Shown here in pieces: positions 1 to 7,053 of a stretch of DNA of 17,017 nucleotides. The position numbers and the translations under genes were made by a program. How positions within the stretch are numbered: the first letter of the stretch is position 1; the number at the start of each line of letters is the position of its first letter. Below the pieces are notes generated by a model. The model was not told the DNA's origin, made no database searches, and was given only the letters and a program-made list of their open reading frames with translations. Source of the stretch: Borreliella mayonii (GTDB lineage: Bacteria; Spirochaetota; Spirochaetia; Borreliales; Borreliaceae); assembly GCF_001945665.1 (NCBI RefSeq), contig NZ_CP015786.1, forward strand, positions 1 through 17,017, in the 5' to 3' direction.

Positions 1-1087
1 ATTTTATTGACAAAAATATTAGTTTTTGCTATCATACATCTAATTTAATAAAGAGAAGTAAAAAGGTGTGTGATTTAAGAAAAACAAAACTAATAGATAA
101 AATAAGTTCACTAGAACTATACAAATACTCAATATTAAATACTCAATATTTTTTAGAAATTACATTGAAAATGTAGCAGAAGATTGCCTCAAGAACGGGC
201 TTGTTCTTGAGAGCGCTGACCACAATGTTAGTGAAGCTGAACTTGCTAGGTTAAAGGTACAGCTTAAAAATGCTCTACTTAATTGTATTATAAGCTACCG
301 TTTTCATGGGATTGGCTATGTTTTAGTAAAAACCAAAGATACCCTAATAGATCTTGAACAACCTGTTAATATAGAATTACCTATTGGTTTTGAATACCTT
401 GATTATGAATATGTAAGAGATTTGGGAGTTGATTTTGATCATATAACCTATAAAGTAAAATCCAACAATAAGAACAATTCTTTAGACGCAGTTAAAATAC
501 ATAAAAGTCGACTTATCATATATGAAAACTTTGATTATATCTTGAAAAGATATGTTCCGTGTTATGCCGAAAGCTTTTTGCTAGATATTTATTTATTTGA
601 AAAGATATACGTCGAAATAGAAAGACGTATTGAAAACCACAATTTTTTGTTTTACAAAGATGAATCTTTAGTACAACTACAAGACGCACTGTCTAGCGCA
701 ACAACTTCTTTAAGTGCACTTACTCAGAGCAATAATGATAGGGGAAGTGGCATTTTATCTTCTTTTTTGAGAAAACAAAATTCAAACAATCATAGTAAAG
801 ATATTTCTAATTCAAGAAACCTTAATGACTCATTATCACAGGAGCTTGCTAGGCTAAAAAGTAATCTAAATAATGAGGGAATGTTTTATACGGCCACCCC
901 TAGTGCTAGTTTAGAGGTTATTAAATACGACCTTAGTTACTTAAAGGAGGCCTTAGCATTAATTAAGGCAAAAATTGGTACAGATACTAAAGAGCTCTTA
1001 ACCAGAAGTTTTAATGAGCAGGCTAAAGGGCTAGGAAATGATGGTAAAGGGGATAGGAGTAATTATTACAACTTGACGCATTTTTAG
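1..1087 (+). pseudogene. Phage portal protein remnant (cp32 type), frameshifted
   Basis: In intact cp32 prophages the portal gene follows the large terminase; the portal ring is the DNA entry point of the capsid. A reading frame is open from base 3 with no start codon inside the window (GTG at 66 is one possible start) and reaches a run of six T at 149-154. There the cp32-like sequence changes frame and continues as FRNYIENVAEDCLKNG and onward, open to the TAG at 1085-1087. One lost T restores a continuous protein of about 350 residues. The last few residues (NLTHF) appear to come from reading a different gene out of frame after a deletion near 1065. The product would be truncated both by the frameshift and by the altered C-terminus. 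The family assignment rests on position and remembered cp32 sequence, not on a search. Confidence 0.7.
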
Positions 1088-1137
1088 AAAAACTAAAAAG
1101 AGAAACTTCAACGCCATCTTGTGTGGGGGTTGTCTAA
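1063..1137 (+). pseudogene. C-terminal scrap of a deleted late phage gene
   Basis: A second frame, closed upstream by TAA at 1060-1062, reads LLQLDAFLEKLKRETSTPSC and ends at TAA 1135-1137, sharing its last base with the ATG of the next gene. Such an overlap with a downstream gene is typical of a genuine gene end in a phage operon. The upstream part of this gene is absent and the portal gene runs into it out of frame, so this looks like the right-hand side of a deletion. I cannot name the family with confidence. Confidence 0.5.
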
Positions 1138-1520
1138 TGAATGGTGTTAGAAAAAGACTTTCTGATATGTCATTTCGCATGATCAACGTATTTAAGGATC
1201 CTAAACCCTTAAAGTTTTATAAAGGTACTGTTGTAAAGCTTTAAAATGATTCTTCTTATCAGAGAGTATTTGATAAAAATAAGTACACTGAATTCGCAGG
1301 AGTTATTATTGACATAAAGCCACAAGAACTTGTAATTCTTTATGATTCTGATATGTCTGATATTCAAGGATATTCCAAACTTTACACATATCAAGACCTT
1401 AACTATGAACTAAAAGACCGAATATCAATTGCAGATTTAGTTTACTTTGAAATATTTAGTATTGACTCTTCAATCGGATATTTTACTTTGGTTTTAAAGG
1501 AATTTATATGGACAAACTAG
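1137..1520 (+). pseudogene. DUF1506-family cp32 late protein, interrupted by a TAA codon
   Basis: The frame starts at ATG 1137, overlapping the preceding stop, and ends at TAG 1518-1520, for 127 codons. It reads MNGVRKRLSDMSFRMINVFK near the start and resembles the Borrelia DUF1506 family, one of the conserved cp32 late-region proteins of unknown structural role. Codon 36 is an in-frame TAA at 1242-1244, so only a 35-residue peptide would be made. The sequence after the stop keeps the normal frame and composition, which points to one recent nonsense change. The 3' end overlaps the next gene's ATG at 1508 by 13 nt, as in an intact operon. Confidence 0.65.
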
Positions 1521-1745
1521 AATTTAAAATGGAATTGGAAATTGGGTGGTTTGGTGGTCGTGCGCAGGTATTGCTAAAATGCATGAAAAAGGGAGTAACA
1601 ATTTACCAGCAAGAAAACATTTAACCAAAATTGATAGTAGCAATGAGTTTAGAGAATATATCAATAATAGCTATATAAATTCTAAATTTAATCTTGACCC
1701 TAAATCGGGAATGGGGGCTGTTGGACAAGCTTTTACAAGGTACTA
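1508..1745 (+). pseudogene. Virion-morphogenesis-type late gene, frameshifted and 3'-truncated
   Basis: ATG 1508 begins MDKLEFKMELEIGWFGGRAQ and then stops being family-like. From about 1566 a second frame continues as AGIAKMHEKGSNNLPARKHL, so about one base was lost near 1566. The KMHEKG...PARKHL stretch resembles the 'HExG....PAR.fL' signature of phage virion morphogenesis and tail-completion proteins, hence the tentative call. The second frame runs as ...GMGAVGQAFTRYYEIK and then meets holin-like sequence at about 1745. The C-terminal part of the gene and everything expected downstream in cp32 are missing, which marks a deletion endpoint. Confidence 0.5.
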
Positions 1746-2016
1746 TGAAATTAAGCCTTATAGCCGTAATGATTTTTGTAACGGTTTATGAGTTATATTC
1801 TCATTATAAATTAATCTATACAGCAAATATGGAAAGACTTGAGAGTACATTGACTCCAGCAATAAATTCGGCACTCGCTCCATTAGAATTAACCAAATCA
1901 ATAACCGTATTGATTTGGTTAATTCTAATGATAAAAATCTAAAAATATCTAATGATCTGAAATTCAATCAGGAAGGAAAACCTATCTATAAGGAAAGAAC
2001 ATATAATGCAAAATAA
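1745..2016 (+). pseudogene. Holin-like (blyA-position) membrane protein remnant
   Basis: Starting at ATG 1745 the sequence reads MKLSLIAVMIFVTV, a single hydrophobic segment close to the 'NEIKLIAVMIFVTV' I remember from BlyA, the small cp32 holin that permeabilises the inner membrane. It is followed by a charged helical stretch (NMERLESTLTPAINSALAPL). The frame then changes inside a perfect hairpin (1882-1929), and the likely original C-terminus is read in another frame (INQINNRIDLVNSNDKNLKI...YNAK), ending at TAA 2014-2016 and overlapping the blyB start by 11 nt. The N-terminus is replaced by the upstream deletion junction. The gene is non-functional as written. Identification as BlyA is tentative because only the membrane segment matches my memory. 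Confidence 0.5.
1882..1929. repeat. Perfect inverted repeat, 22-bp arms with a 4-nt loop
   Basis: The left arm at 1882-1903 (starts ATTAGAATTAACC) is the exact reverse complement of the right arm at 1908-1929 (ends GGTTAATTCTAAT), with loop ACCG. It lies inside the holin-like remnant exactly where the reading frame changes. It is not followed by a T tract, so it is not an obvious terminator. Confidence 0.9.
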
Positions 2017-2313
2017 CACTATTGGTTTAGGACTTAATTTACTATCCAGCTTAACTAACATAGCTAAAACTGATACAAACATAGATCATAATTACATTAA
2101 TATTTTAGTAAAGTAATAGATTTTTTCTACAAAACATATATAAGCAGACTAAAATCTATGGAAACAGCTGAGTCAACTAAAATATTTGAAGAAATACAAG
2201 ACATTTTAAAATACAACATTGAGATAATAGAGGCCATCTCTACTGACAAAAATAAAAAAATTATCACTTCACTTAAAGCAACACGTAACAAAATTATGAA
2301 AGAATATATCAAA
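2006..2313 (+). pseudogene. blyB: BlyB holin-accessory protein, single-base frameshift
   Basis: ATG 2006 starts MQNNTIGLGLNLLSSLTNIA, which I recognise as BlyB, the soluble protein that works with the BlyA holin of cp32/phiBB-1. In the starting frame it stops early at TAA 2114-2116. The conserved continuation (FSKVIDFFYKTYISRLKSME...) is in the next frame, so one T is missing from the run at 2103-2106. After the shift the frame stays open through KEYIKMLKR and directly into the next gene. Only a 36-residue peptide would be translated from the normal start. Its holin partner upstream is also damaged. Confidence 0.7.
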
Positions 2314-2667
2314 ATGCTTAAAAGATTGCATTGTCTACTAATTGCTTTGTTACTATGTTGTACTACTATTGCTAACCTAACAGAAGAACCAAAACCACCA
2401 ATTATTCAAACACTAAAATCTTTAGCTAAATATGAAACACAACTTTCAGAGTATGTTATGTACCTAGTAACATTTTTAGCTAAAACAAAAGTTAAAGTTA
2501 ATGATCCAAATTATCCAGAATATCCTTATCCATACTTATCAACACTAAAAGACGAACACTCCATAACTGCGGTAAAACATAATATCAAGATATATTTAGA
2601 GTACATTAAAAAAACAAAACCAATAGCGGGAAAAGTCTATAATCAATATTCCCAATTAAAAATGTAA
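2314..2667 (+). CDS. cp32 protein downstream of blyB, probable exported protein or lipoprotein
   Basis: ATG 2314 opens a 117-residue frame, MLKRLHCLLIALLLCC then TTIANLTEEPKPP. It has a short basic start, a hydrophobic core and two cysteines, which looks like an export signal, possibly a lipoprotein one although the lipobox (LLLCC) is not classical. The rest is helical and lysine/tyrosine-rich (YPEYPYPYLSTLKDEH, IYLEYIKKTK). In cp32 plasmids a gene of this kind follows blyAB, so a role near lysis or the envelope is possible but unproven. The frame is also continuous with the shifted blyB frame upstream, so the boundary between the two is an inference from the signal-like start. The gene itself shows no damage. 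Confidence 0.6.
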   Translation: MLKRLHCLLIALLLCCTTIANLTEEPKPPIIQTLKSLAKYETQLSEYVMYLVTFLAKTKVKVNDPNYPEYPYPYLSTLKDEHSITAVKHNIKIYLEYIKKTKPIAGKVYNQYSQLKM

Positions 2668-2733
2668 ATTACAAAAAGGTTTTTCCTGCAAGAAATTCTA
2701 CTTTATAATCAAATTGGCTTTTACAACAGAGAA

Positions 2734-2777
2734 AAAATCTAGATATTAGATTAACGCAGATTTAATATCTAGATTTT
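2734..2777. terminator. Inverted repeat between convergent genes, possible bidirectional terminator
   Basis: AAAATCTAGATATTA (2734-2748) and its exact complement TAATATCTAGATTTT (2763-2777) are separated by 14 nt. The arm ends supply A/T runs on both strands. It sits between the end of the bly-region gene (2667) and the end of revA (2805), which face each other. The stem is GC-poor, so strength is uncertain. Confidence 0.5.
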
Positions 2778-2804
2778 AACATTTTCAACATGAATATTTA
2801 CTAA

Positions 2805-3281
2805 TTAATTAGTACCCTCTTCTAGAAATTTTATTATTTTTTCTATCTGTCCTACAGCGTTTGTAGCCATTTCTTGCCCTTTGCCACTAGTATTATTTCC
2901 ACTGAACGGTACAGTTACTCCAACTAATTTTGCCTCTTTCCATATATCCGTTTTCTTTTGGTCTTTATCTGTATAACCTTCAATTGTTTGTTTAGCTGCT
3001 TTTAACGCTGCTAATTTAGCCGCTAATTTATCTTTAAATAGACTTTGCAACTTTAATAGTTTTTCTTCAAGTTCTGCATTACTTACATCCTTTAAACTTT
3101 CTTTTAACTTATTTATTTTATCTTTATAATCTTTAAATGTGTCACCAGAAGAATCATTTTTAAGAACTAAAACGTCTGTACTCAATGAATCTATTTCTTT
3201 CTTTTCTTCTACGTATGCTTTACAAGCCATTATAAATAACATTGATACAAAAAATAATTTAAATATGTTTTTATTTTTCAT
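2805..3281 (-). CDS. revA: RevA-type surface lipoprotein
   Basis: A 158-residue lipoprotein of the Rev family carried by some cp32 plasmids; RevA of B. burgdorferi is surface exposed and binds host fibronectin. The signal peptide MKNKNIFKLFFVSMLFIMAC ends in a lipobox with Cys20 as the predicted lipidation site. The mature part is lysine-rich and helical, with a DKLAAKLAALKAAK stretch and the ending IEKIIKFLEEGTN, both as I remember RevA; known RevA is about 160 residues. A good ribosome site (AGGAG on the minus strand) lies 6-7 nt before ATG. It is divergent from the mlp genes and convergent with the bly-region gene. No damage is seen. Confidence 0.85.
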   Translation of the reverse strand: MKNKNIFKLFFVSMLFIMACKAYVEEKKEIDSLSTDVLVLKNDSSGDTFKDYKDKINKLKESLKDVSNAELEEKLLKLQSLFKDKLAAKLAALKAAKQTIEGYTDKDQKKTDIWKEAKLVGVTVPFSGNNTSGKGQEMATNAVGQIEKIIKFLEEGTN

Positions 3282-3455
3282 TAGTTACTCCTATATTCAA
3301 TAATAATAATGAGATAAAAGCTAGCACAATATTCGAAAAATATAAATCTTTCAATTAAAATCTTTAAAAATTTTTGAAAATAGGATCTATAATTACAAGA
3401 ATAAATTTTAATTTTACTCAACATATTGTACTAGAAATAAAAAAAAGGAATAAAA
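3282..3455. promoter_or_regulatory. Divergent rev/mlp intergenic region with mlp promoter candidate
   Basis: These 174 bp separate two outward-facing lipoprotein genes. On the plus strand TATAAT at 3388-3393 is a perfect -10 hexamer, with only a weak TTTAAA about 19 nt upstream as -35, giving an mlp leader of about 55 nt. An AAAGGA ribosome site precedes ATG 3456. I do not see an equally clear promoter for revA. Opposed promoters so close could allow shared regulation, which the sequence alone does not show. Confidence 0.45.
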
Positions 3456-3881
3456 ATGAAAATTATCAATATATTATTTTGTTTATTTTTACTTATACTA
3501 AATAGCTGCACTGCTAATGATACACACATCCAACAAACAAAAAGTCGGGGAAAGCGCGATTTACCCCCAAAAGAAGTAACACAAGAAAAACCAAAATCTA
3601 AAGAAGAACTTCTTAGAGAAAAGCTATCTGAAGATCAAAAAACACACCTTGATTGGTTAAAAGAAGCTCTGGGGAATGATGGAAAATTTGATAAATTTTT
3701 AGGATATGATGAGTCAAAAATAAAAGAAGCGCTTGATCATATAAAAAGTGAACTTGATAAATGTACTGGAGAAAATGCAAATGAACAGAAAAGCACCTTT
3801 AAACAAGTGGTTCAAGGTGCCCTTGGCGGCGGAATAGATAGCTTTGCAAATCAAGCAAATAGCATGTGTGGTGGCAATTAG
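3456..3881 (+). CDS. mlp: Mlp-family lipoprotein, first of two tandem copies
   Basis: A 141-residue multicopy lipoprotein (Mlp, formerly '2.9 LP'). These are cp32-encoded surface lipoproteins expressed at mammalian-like temperature, with no settled function. The signal peptide [18 protein letters not shown] places the lipidated cysteine at residue 18. Next comes a charged linker ([15 protein letters not shown]) typical of Mlps, then a conserved helical domain with [20 protein letters not shown] and a C-terminal [14 protein letters not shown]...[10 protein letters not shown] segment. The AAAGGA ribosome site is well placed. The gene ends 20 bp before a second mlp with an almost identical signal-peptide coding sequence. 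It looks intact. Confidence 0.85.
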   Translation: MKIINILFCLFLLILNSCTANDTHIQQTKSRGKRDLPPKEVTQEKPKSKEELLREKLSEDQKTHLDWLKEALGNDGKFDKFLGYDESKIKEALDHIKSELDKCTGENANEQKSTFKQVVQGALGGGIDSFANQANSMCGGN

Positions 3882-3901
3882 TAATAGGAAATGAGATAAA
3901 A

Positions 3902-4528
3902 ATGAAAATTATCAATATATTATTTTGTTTATTTTTAATTATGCTAAACAGCTGTAATTCTAATGATAATGATACTTTTAATAACAAAAGTGTCCAGCAA
4001 ACAGAAAGCAGAAAAAAACGTGATTTAAGCCAAGAAGAGCTGCAACAACAAGAGAAAATTACTTTAACTCATAAAGAAGAAAAAATGTTCAATTTATTAA
4101 AAACTGTGTTTACATACACAATCAAAAAATTATACAACGAGATGCAAGAATCAATTAATGGGAATAAGGGTGAATATGAAAGCAAATGTAATAATTTCTT
4201 TAATTGGCTTTTCAAAGATCCTCAAAAACAAAAAGAATTGGCCAATGCATTTACTAAAGTTTATAACTTCTTAGAATCTAAAAGACAATCAAAAGCAAGT
4301 GGTGAAAGCTTTGATGCTTATATTAAAGGAGCCATTGACTGCAAAAATAATGATAATAATAAATATGGAAACGGAAGTGATAACGAAATACGGCAATATT
4401 TCAAAGGTGTAGCCGATAGTACATTTTCTCATAAAAATGACAACAATGAGATTTATAAGTGCCTTAAAGATGAACTTTTAGACGATACAAACCATTATGC
4501 CGGTCTTACAGCTAATTGGCAAAACTAA
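3902..4528 (+). CDS. mlp: Mlp-family lipoprotein, second tandem copy of a different subclass
   Basis: A 208-residue Mlp starting at ATG 3902. An in-frame codon further upstream overlaps the first mlp and would bypass the signal peptide, so 3902 is preferred. The signal peptide [18 protein letters not shown] (Cys18) nearly matches that of the upstream gene. The linker [15 protein letters not shown] is also related, but the mature domain differs and is longer ([40 protein letters not shown]), as in the second Mlp subclass. The gap between the two genes is only 20 bp with no promoter or terminator, so they are probably co-transcribed. The pair shares a 5' end and diverges afterwards, the pattern expected from recombination between cp32 plasmids or from duplication. 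A strong hairpin follows. Confidence 0.85.
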   Translation: MKIINILFCLFLIMLNSCNSNDNDTFNNKSVQQTESRKKRDLSQEELQQQEKITLTHKEEKMFNLLKTVFTYTIKKLYNEMQESINGNKGEYESKCNNFFNWLFKDPQKQKELANAFTKVYNFLESKRQSKASGESFDAYIKGAIDCKNNDNNKYGNGSDNEIRQYFKGVADSTFSHKNDNNEIYKCLKDELLDDTNHYAGLTANWQN

Positions 4529-4564
4529 AATCACACAAAAATAAAAACCTTAATTATTATACCT

Positions 4565-4595
4565 ATAGCAGCCCCCAAATAGAGGGGGCTGCTAT
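4565..4595. terminator. GC-rich hairpin between convergent mlp and ERF genes
   Basis: ATAGCAGCCCCC (4565-4576) pairs perfectly with GGGGGCTGCTAT (4584-4595) around a 7-nt loop. This is exceptionally GC-rich for this DNA. It lies between the stop of the second mlp (4528) and the stop of the ERF gene (4627), which converge. There is no proper T tract on either side, so it may act as a bidirectional transcript end or RNA-stabilising hairpin rather than a classical terminator. Confidence 0.7.
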
Positions 4596-4626
4596 TCAAA
4601 AATATTGCTATGCTGCAAATATATAA

Positions 4627-5553
4627 TTAAATTGTCTTTCTTTTTTTTAACATGCAAAAGAATTTTAATACTTTTGTTTTATAAACATCCCGATTATCAG
4701 ACATAAATACTTTAAGCTTATTTAGATCATCTAATCTATTAGTTTTATTGAAATATTCTTTTAGAATATTTGCCCAATATTCTATACTCTTAAGCTCAGC
4801 ATTCTTTTCTAAGAGATATTCAAAATCATCATCATTATCAGTACATAATGCCCGAATAAGAGCATTTATATTATTTTTTTCTTCACCTTCATTTACCCAA
4901 TTTTTTATATTAAACAGTGCGTCTCTAAAAATTTCATAGCAATAAGCCTTGCCAGATTTTAAGTTTTTATTAAAGCTGTTTAGTTGATTTTTTTCTTGAT
5001 TTATATCCTTTTTTTGTTCTTGTTTTCGATTAACACTAACTTGCTTGCTAGGCATAAAATTTGCGTTTTCATAATTATTGTAAATAGGCGCTGCATCGGT
5101 ATCAACTTCACTTTTTATATGAAGACATGTAACTAAAGCATACCTTTTGAAATAAGTAATAGCTGACCCAACCAGTTGTGGTGCTGTATTTACAACATTT
5201 TTAGACCCGTTTTCATTGTTCCATTGTAAGTTTTTTGTAAGCATTGGTGTATCAAAAGAAAATTCATATCCAGTACTTGTACTGTAAAATGTGGTCCTAA
5301 TAACATGCTCCTTTTGACCATCTACAAATTTAGATATTGGATATTGCTCAAAATCAAGCTCCAAATTGTGCTTATTAATAACGTTTTCGATTTCTTCTAC
5401 TATTTCATTGAAATTCTGATATTCGTATCCATATCCTTTAAGACTTTTGTCAATCCCTGGTAAATTCATTTTTAGGGTTTTCATATCTTTTCTGAAGCTT
5501 ATTTTTGCTTGAATATTTTCTTGTGGATTATTATTATTTGACATGTTTGTCAT
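4627..5553 (-). CDS. ERF-family single-strand annealing recombinase
   Basis: A 308-residue protein with an N-terminal ERF-type domain, the single-strand annealing protein of phages such as P22, which pairs complementary single strands during recombination. Residues about 38-150 show the family pattern: YGYEYQNFNEIVEEIENVI, FYSTSTGYEFSF, then APQLVGSAITYFKRYALVTC, the conserved 'GsaiTYakRYaL' signature. A polar lysine/asparagine linker follows, then a helical C-terminal part. The start MTNMSNNNN and the leader are shared with the exonuclease gene at 10127 on the other side of the replication cassette. An AAGGAG ribosome site and a promoter (TTGATA, 16 nt, TATACT) precede it. Annealase plus exonuclease form a Red/RecET-like pair. 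The gene is intact. Confidence 0.85.
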   Translation of the reverse strand: MTNMSNNNNPQENIQAKISFRKDMKTLKMNLPGIDKSLKGYGYEYQNFNEIVEEIENVINKHNLELDFEQYPISKFVDGQKEHVIRTTFYSTSTGYEFSFDTPMLTKNLQWNNENGSKNVVNTAPQLVGSAITYFKRYALVTCLHIKSEVDTDAAPIYNNYENANFMPSKQVSVNRKQEQKKDINQEKNQLNSFNKNLKSGKAYCYEIFRDALFNIKNWVNEGEEKNNINALIRALCTDNDDDFEYLLEKNAELKSIEYWANILKEYFNKTNRLDDLNKLKVFMSDNRDVYKTKVLKFFCMLKKRKTI

Positions 5554-5693
5554 GTTTTTACTCCTTGTATTTTAGTAATAAATAAAAGTATATAGCAAAA
5601 ACTATTTTTATCAACTTTTTAACAAAAAATTTTACAAAAAAGAAGTGGGACTTAACCAAACTCTTTCCTCAAAGAATCTCGTTAAGTCCCCAC
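5528..5693 (-). repeat. Left copy of the inverted leader repeat flanking the replication cassette
   Basis: Read on the minus strand this segment carries a terminator-like hairpin, TTTTTTGTAAAATTTTTTGT, a TTG-box promoter, ACTAAAATACAAGGAGTAAA and the first codons (MTNMSNNN). The plus-strand segment at about 9992-10155 carries the same elements in the same order with few differences. The hairpin here pairs GTGGGACTTAAC (5645-5656) with GTTAAGTCCCCAC (5681-5693), with one bulge, and on the minus strand is followed by TTCTTTTTTG. It would end any transcript arriving from the cassette side before the ERF promoter. Confidence 0.75.
5587..5614 (-). promoter_or_regulatory. Promoter of the ERF gene
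   Basis: On the minus strand TTGATA (5614-5609) and TATACT (5592-5587) are separated by 16 nt, close to sigma-70 consensus. The same TTGnnA plus spacer (AAAATAGTTTTTGCTA) occurs at 9915-9942 and 10071-10098 on the plus strand, so the element is shared with the exonuclease leader. Confidence 0.6.
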
Positions 5694-5949
5694 TATATTA
5701 TTATTTTTAGCAAATTCTAAAATATAAGGTAGTCAAAAATGATAATACATCAAATAACTACGATGGTTTTAGTGTAGCCCAATTTTAAATTAAAATCAAT
5801 TTATATTTTTACTAAATAAAAAATTTTATTTTTTTAACAAAATTAATAATTAAAATTTAATATTCTTTTAGAAAAGTATTTACTTTTAAATCAAAATTTT
5901 GCATTATAATACTTACTATTATATCTAAAGTATAAGGAGATTGTCAGAT
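5694..5949 (+). promoter_or_regulatory. AT-rich upstream region of the replication operon, possible origin
   Basis: No gene is seen here. The DNA is extremely AT-rich, with long A/T runs at 5800-5880. Near its end are two overlapping promoter candidates: TATAAT at 5905-5910, and TTGCAT (5899-5904) with TATCTA (5922-5927) at 17-nt spacing. AAGGAG at 5934-5939 is the ribosome site for the PF57 gene. Borrelia plasmid origins usually map within or beside the PF57/62 and partition cluster, so this is a reasonable origin candidate, but I see no iteron array that would prove it. Confidence 0.4.
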
Positions 5950-7044
5950 ATGACAACATCAACCAATAAAAAAATTGTAACTTGCCACAACAAACACCAA
6001 TACAAATTAATATCTCTTACTTCAACACTAAATTACCTAAACAAAAAAGATAAGAAATACACTCAACAAATCATACTCTATTACTTTAATGAAAATCTAA
6101 AAAGAAATGGTTTAGCTCCCACTACACTGAGAACAATGCAAAATTATCTTTATAAATTAGAAAAAGTACTAAAAGTTACAACTAATTACTACCAACACAT
6201 GGGAGTAAATTGTGGGACTGAAATTTACTATAAGCTAAAGTATCCTAAAAATGAATGTTACCAGAAAATCAACAAGTACTTTAAAGAGCGAAAAAACTCT
6301 AGATTTAAATCTAGAGTTAATACCCATTTTAAAGACAATATTTCTAAAAATGGTAGTGTAAATTCAGTGGAGTGTTTAAGTAATAAAAATAATATAAAAG
6401 AAGAAAGAAAAATTAACCAAATAGAAAAGTATCAAATAAGAAATTATTTCAATAAATGTAACTTTAAGACGGAAGAAGCTCTTTCTATTTTGTATTTAAA
6501 TACTGATAAAGATACTAAGATTGAGGCAATGAAAATCTTAAAACAAAATGAAATTGTTCTAATAAAACGTTTTAATATAAAAAAATCTTGTATTAAAGAA
6601 AAGCAAAATAAATTAAAGAACATTCTAAATAACACTCAGAAAGAATTCGAAAAAAATGGATATAATCCTGAACAATTAGAAATAAATTTGCAAAAAGTAT
6701 ACGAAAATTACAAATTTAAGCCCCATTTTATTATTGAAAATCATAAATATAATGATTTAAGTTGCATAAAACGTAAATTAGAAAAGTCGATTGAAAGAAA
6801 AAAAGAAAATTCTCAACAAAATTATCAAAATTTAAAGGCAAACATTTTCAATATCCTTATTGAACAACTAAAAAAATATGCAAATATTGAAATTCTAAAG
6901 CCTATTATAAAAGAATATTTGAATAACCAAAAGAAAATAGAATACAATAAAGTATTTGGTACATATTATCTTGAATTATTAGAAATAATAAAAAATGAAA
7001 AAAATTCTTTAACCACAGAAGAATTTAGCATAAAGACCGTATGA
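5950..7044 (+). CDS. PF57/62 plasmid replication/maintenance protein
   Basis: A 364-residue lysine- and asparagine-rich protein of the Borrelia 'plasmid maintenance' family (PF57/62), which is needed for autonomous replication of cp32 and related plasmids and is thought to act as replication initiator. Typical features are the N-terminal TTSTNKKIVTCHNKHQYKLI stretch and the TLRTMQNYLYKLEKVLKVTT helix-turn-helix-like segment at residues about 60-80. The ATG at 5950 is preferred over a TTG at 5941 because AAGGAG at 5934-5939 is 10 nt from the ATG but only 1 nt from the TTG. It is first in a tight operon with DUF226, ParA, PF49 and bdr. It is intact, which argues that the plasmid replicates. Confidence 0.85.
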   Translation: MTTSTNKKIVTCHNKHQYKLISLTSTLNYLNKKDKKYTQQIILYYFNENLKRNGLAPTTLRTMQNYLYKLEKVLKVTTNYYQHMGVNCGTEIYYKLKYPKNECYQKINKYFKERKNSRFKSRVNTHFKDNISKNGSVNSVECLSNKNNIKEERKINQIEKYQIRNYFNKCNFKTEEALSILYLNTDKDTKIEAMKILKQNEIVLIKRFNIKKSCIKEKQNKLKNILNNTQKEFEKNGYNPEQLEINLQKVYENYKFKPHFIIENHKYNDLSCIKRKLEKSIERKKENSQQNYQNLKANIFNILIEQLKKYANIEILKPIIKEYLNNQKKIEYNKVFGTYYLELLEIIKNEKNSLTTEEFSIKTV

Positions 7045-7053
7045 GGATTTAAC

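Noticed and set aside
1..60. Similarity of AAAAATATTAGTTTTTGCTA to the shared promoter spacer AAAATAGTTTTTGCTA
   Set aside because: The match is short and AT-rich and falls in an open portal frame; without an intact homologue, chance cannot be excluded.
1758..1967. Minus-strand open frame of 69 codons
   Set aside because: It mirrors the plus-strand frame across the perfect hairpin at 1882-1929 and has no independent support.
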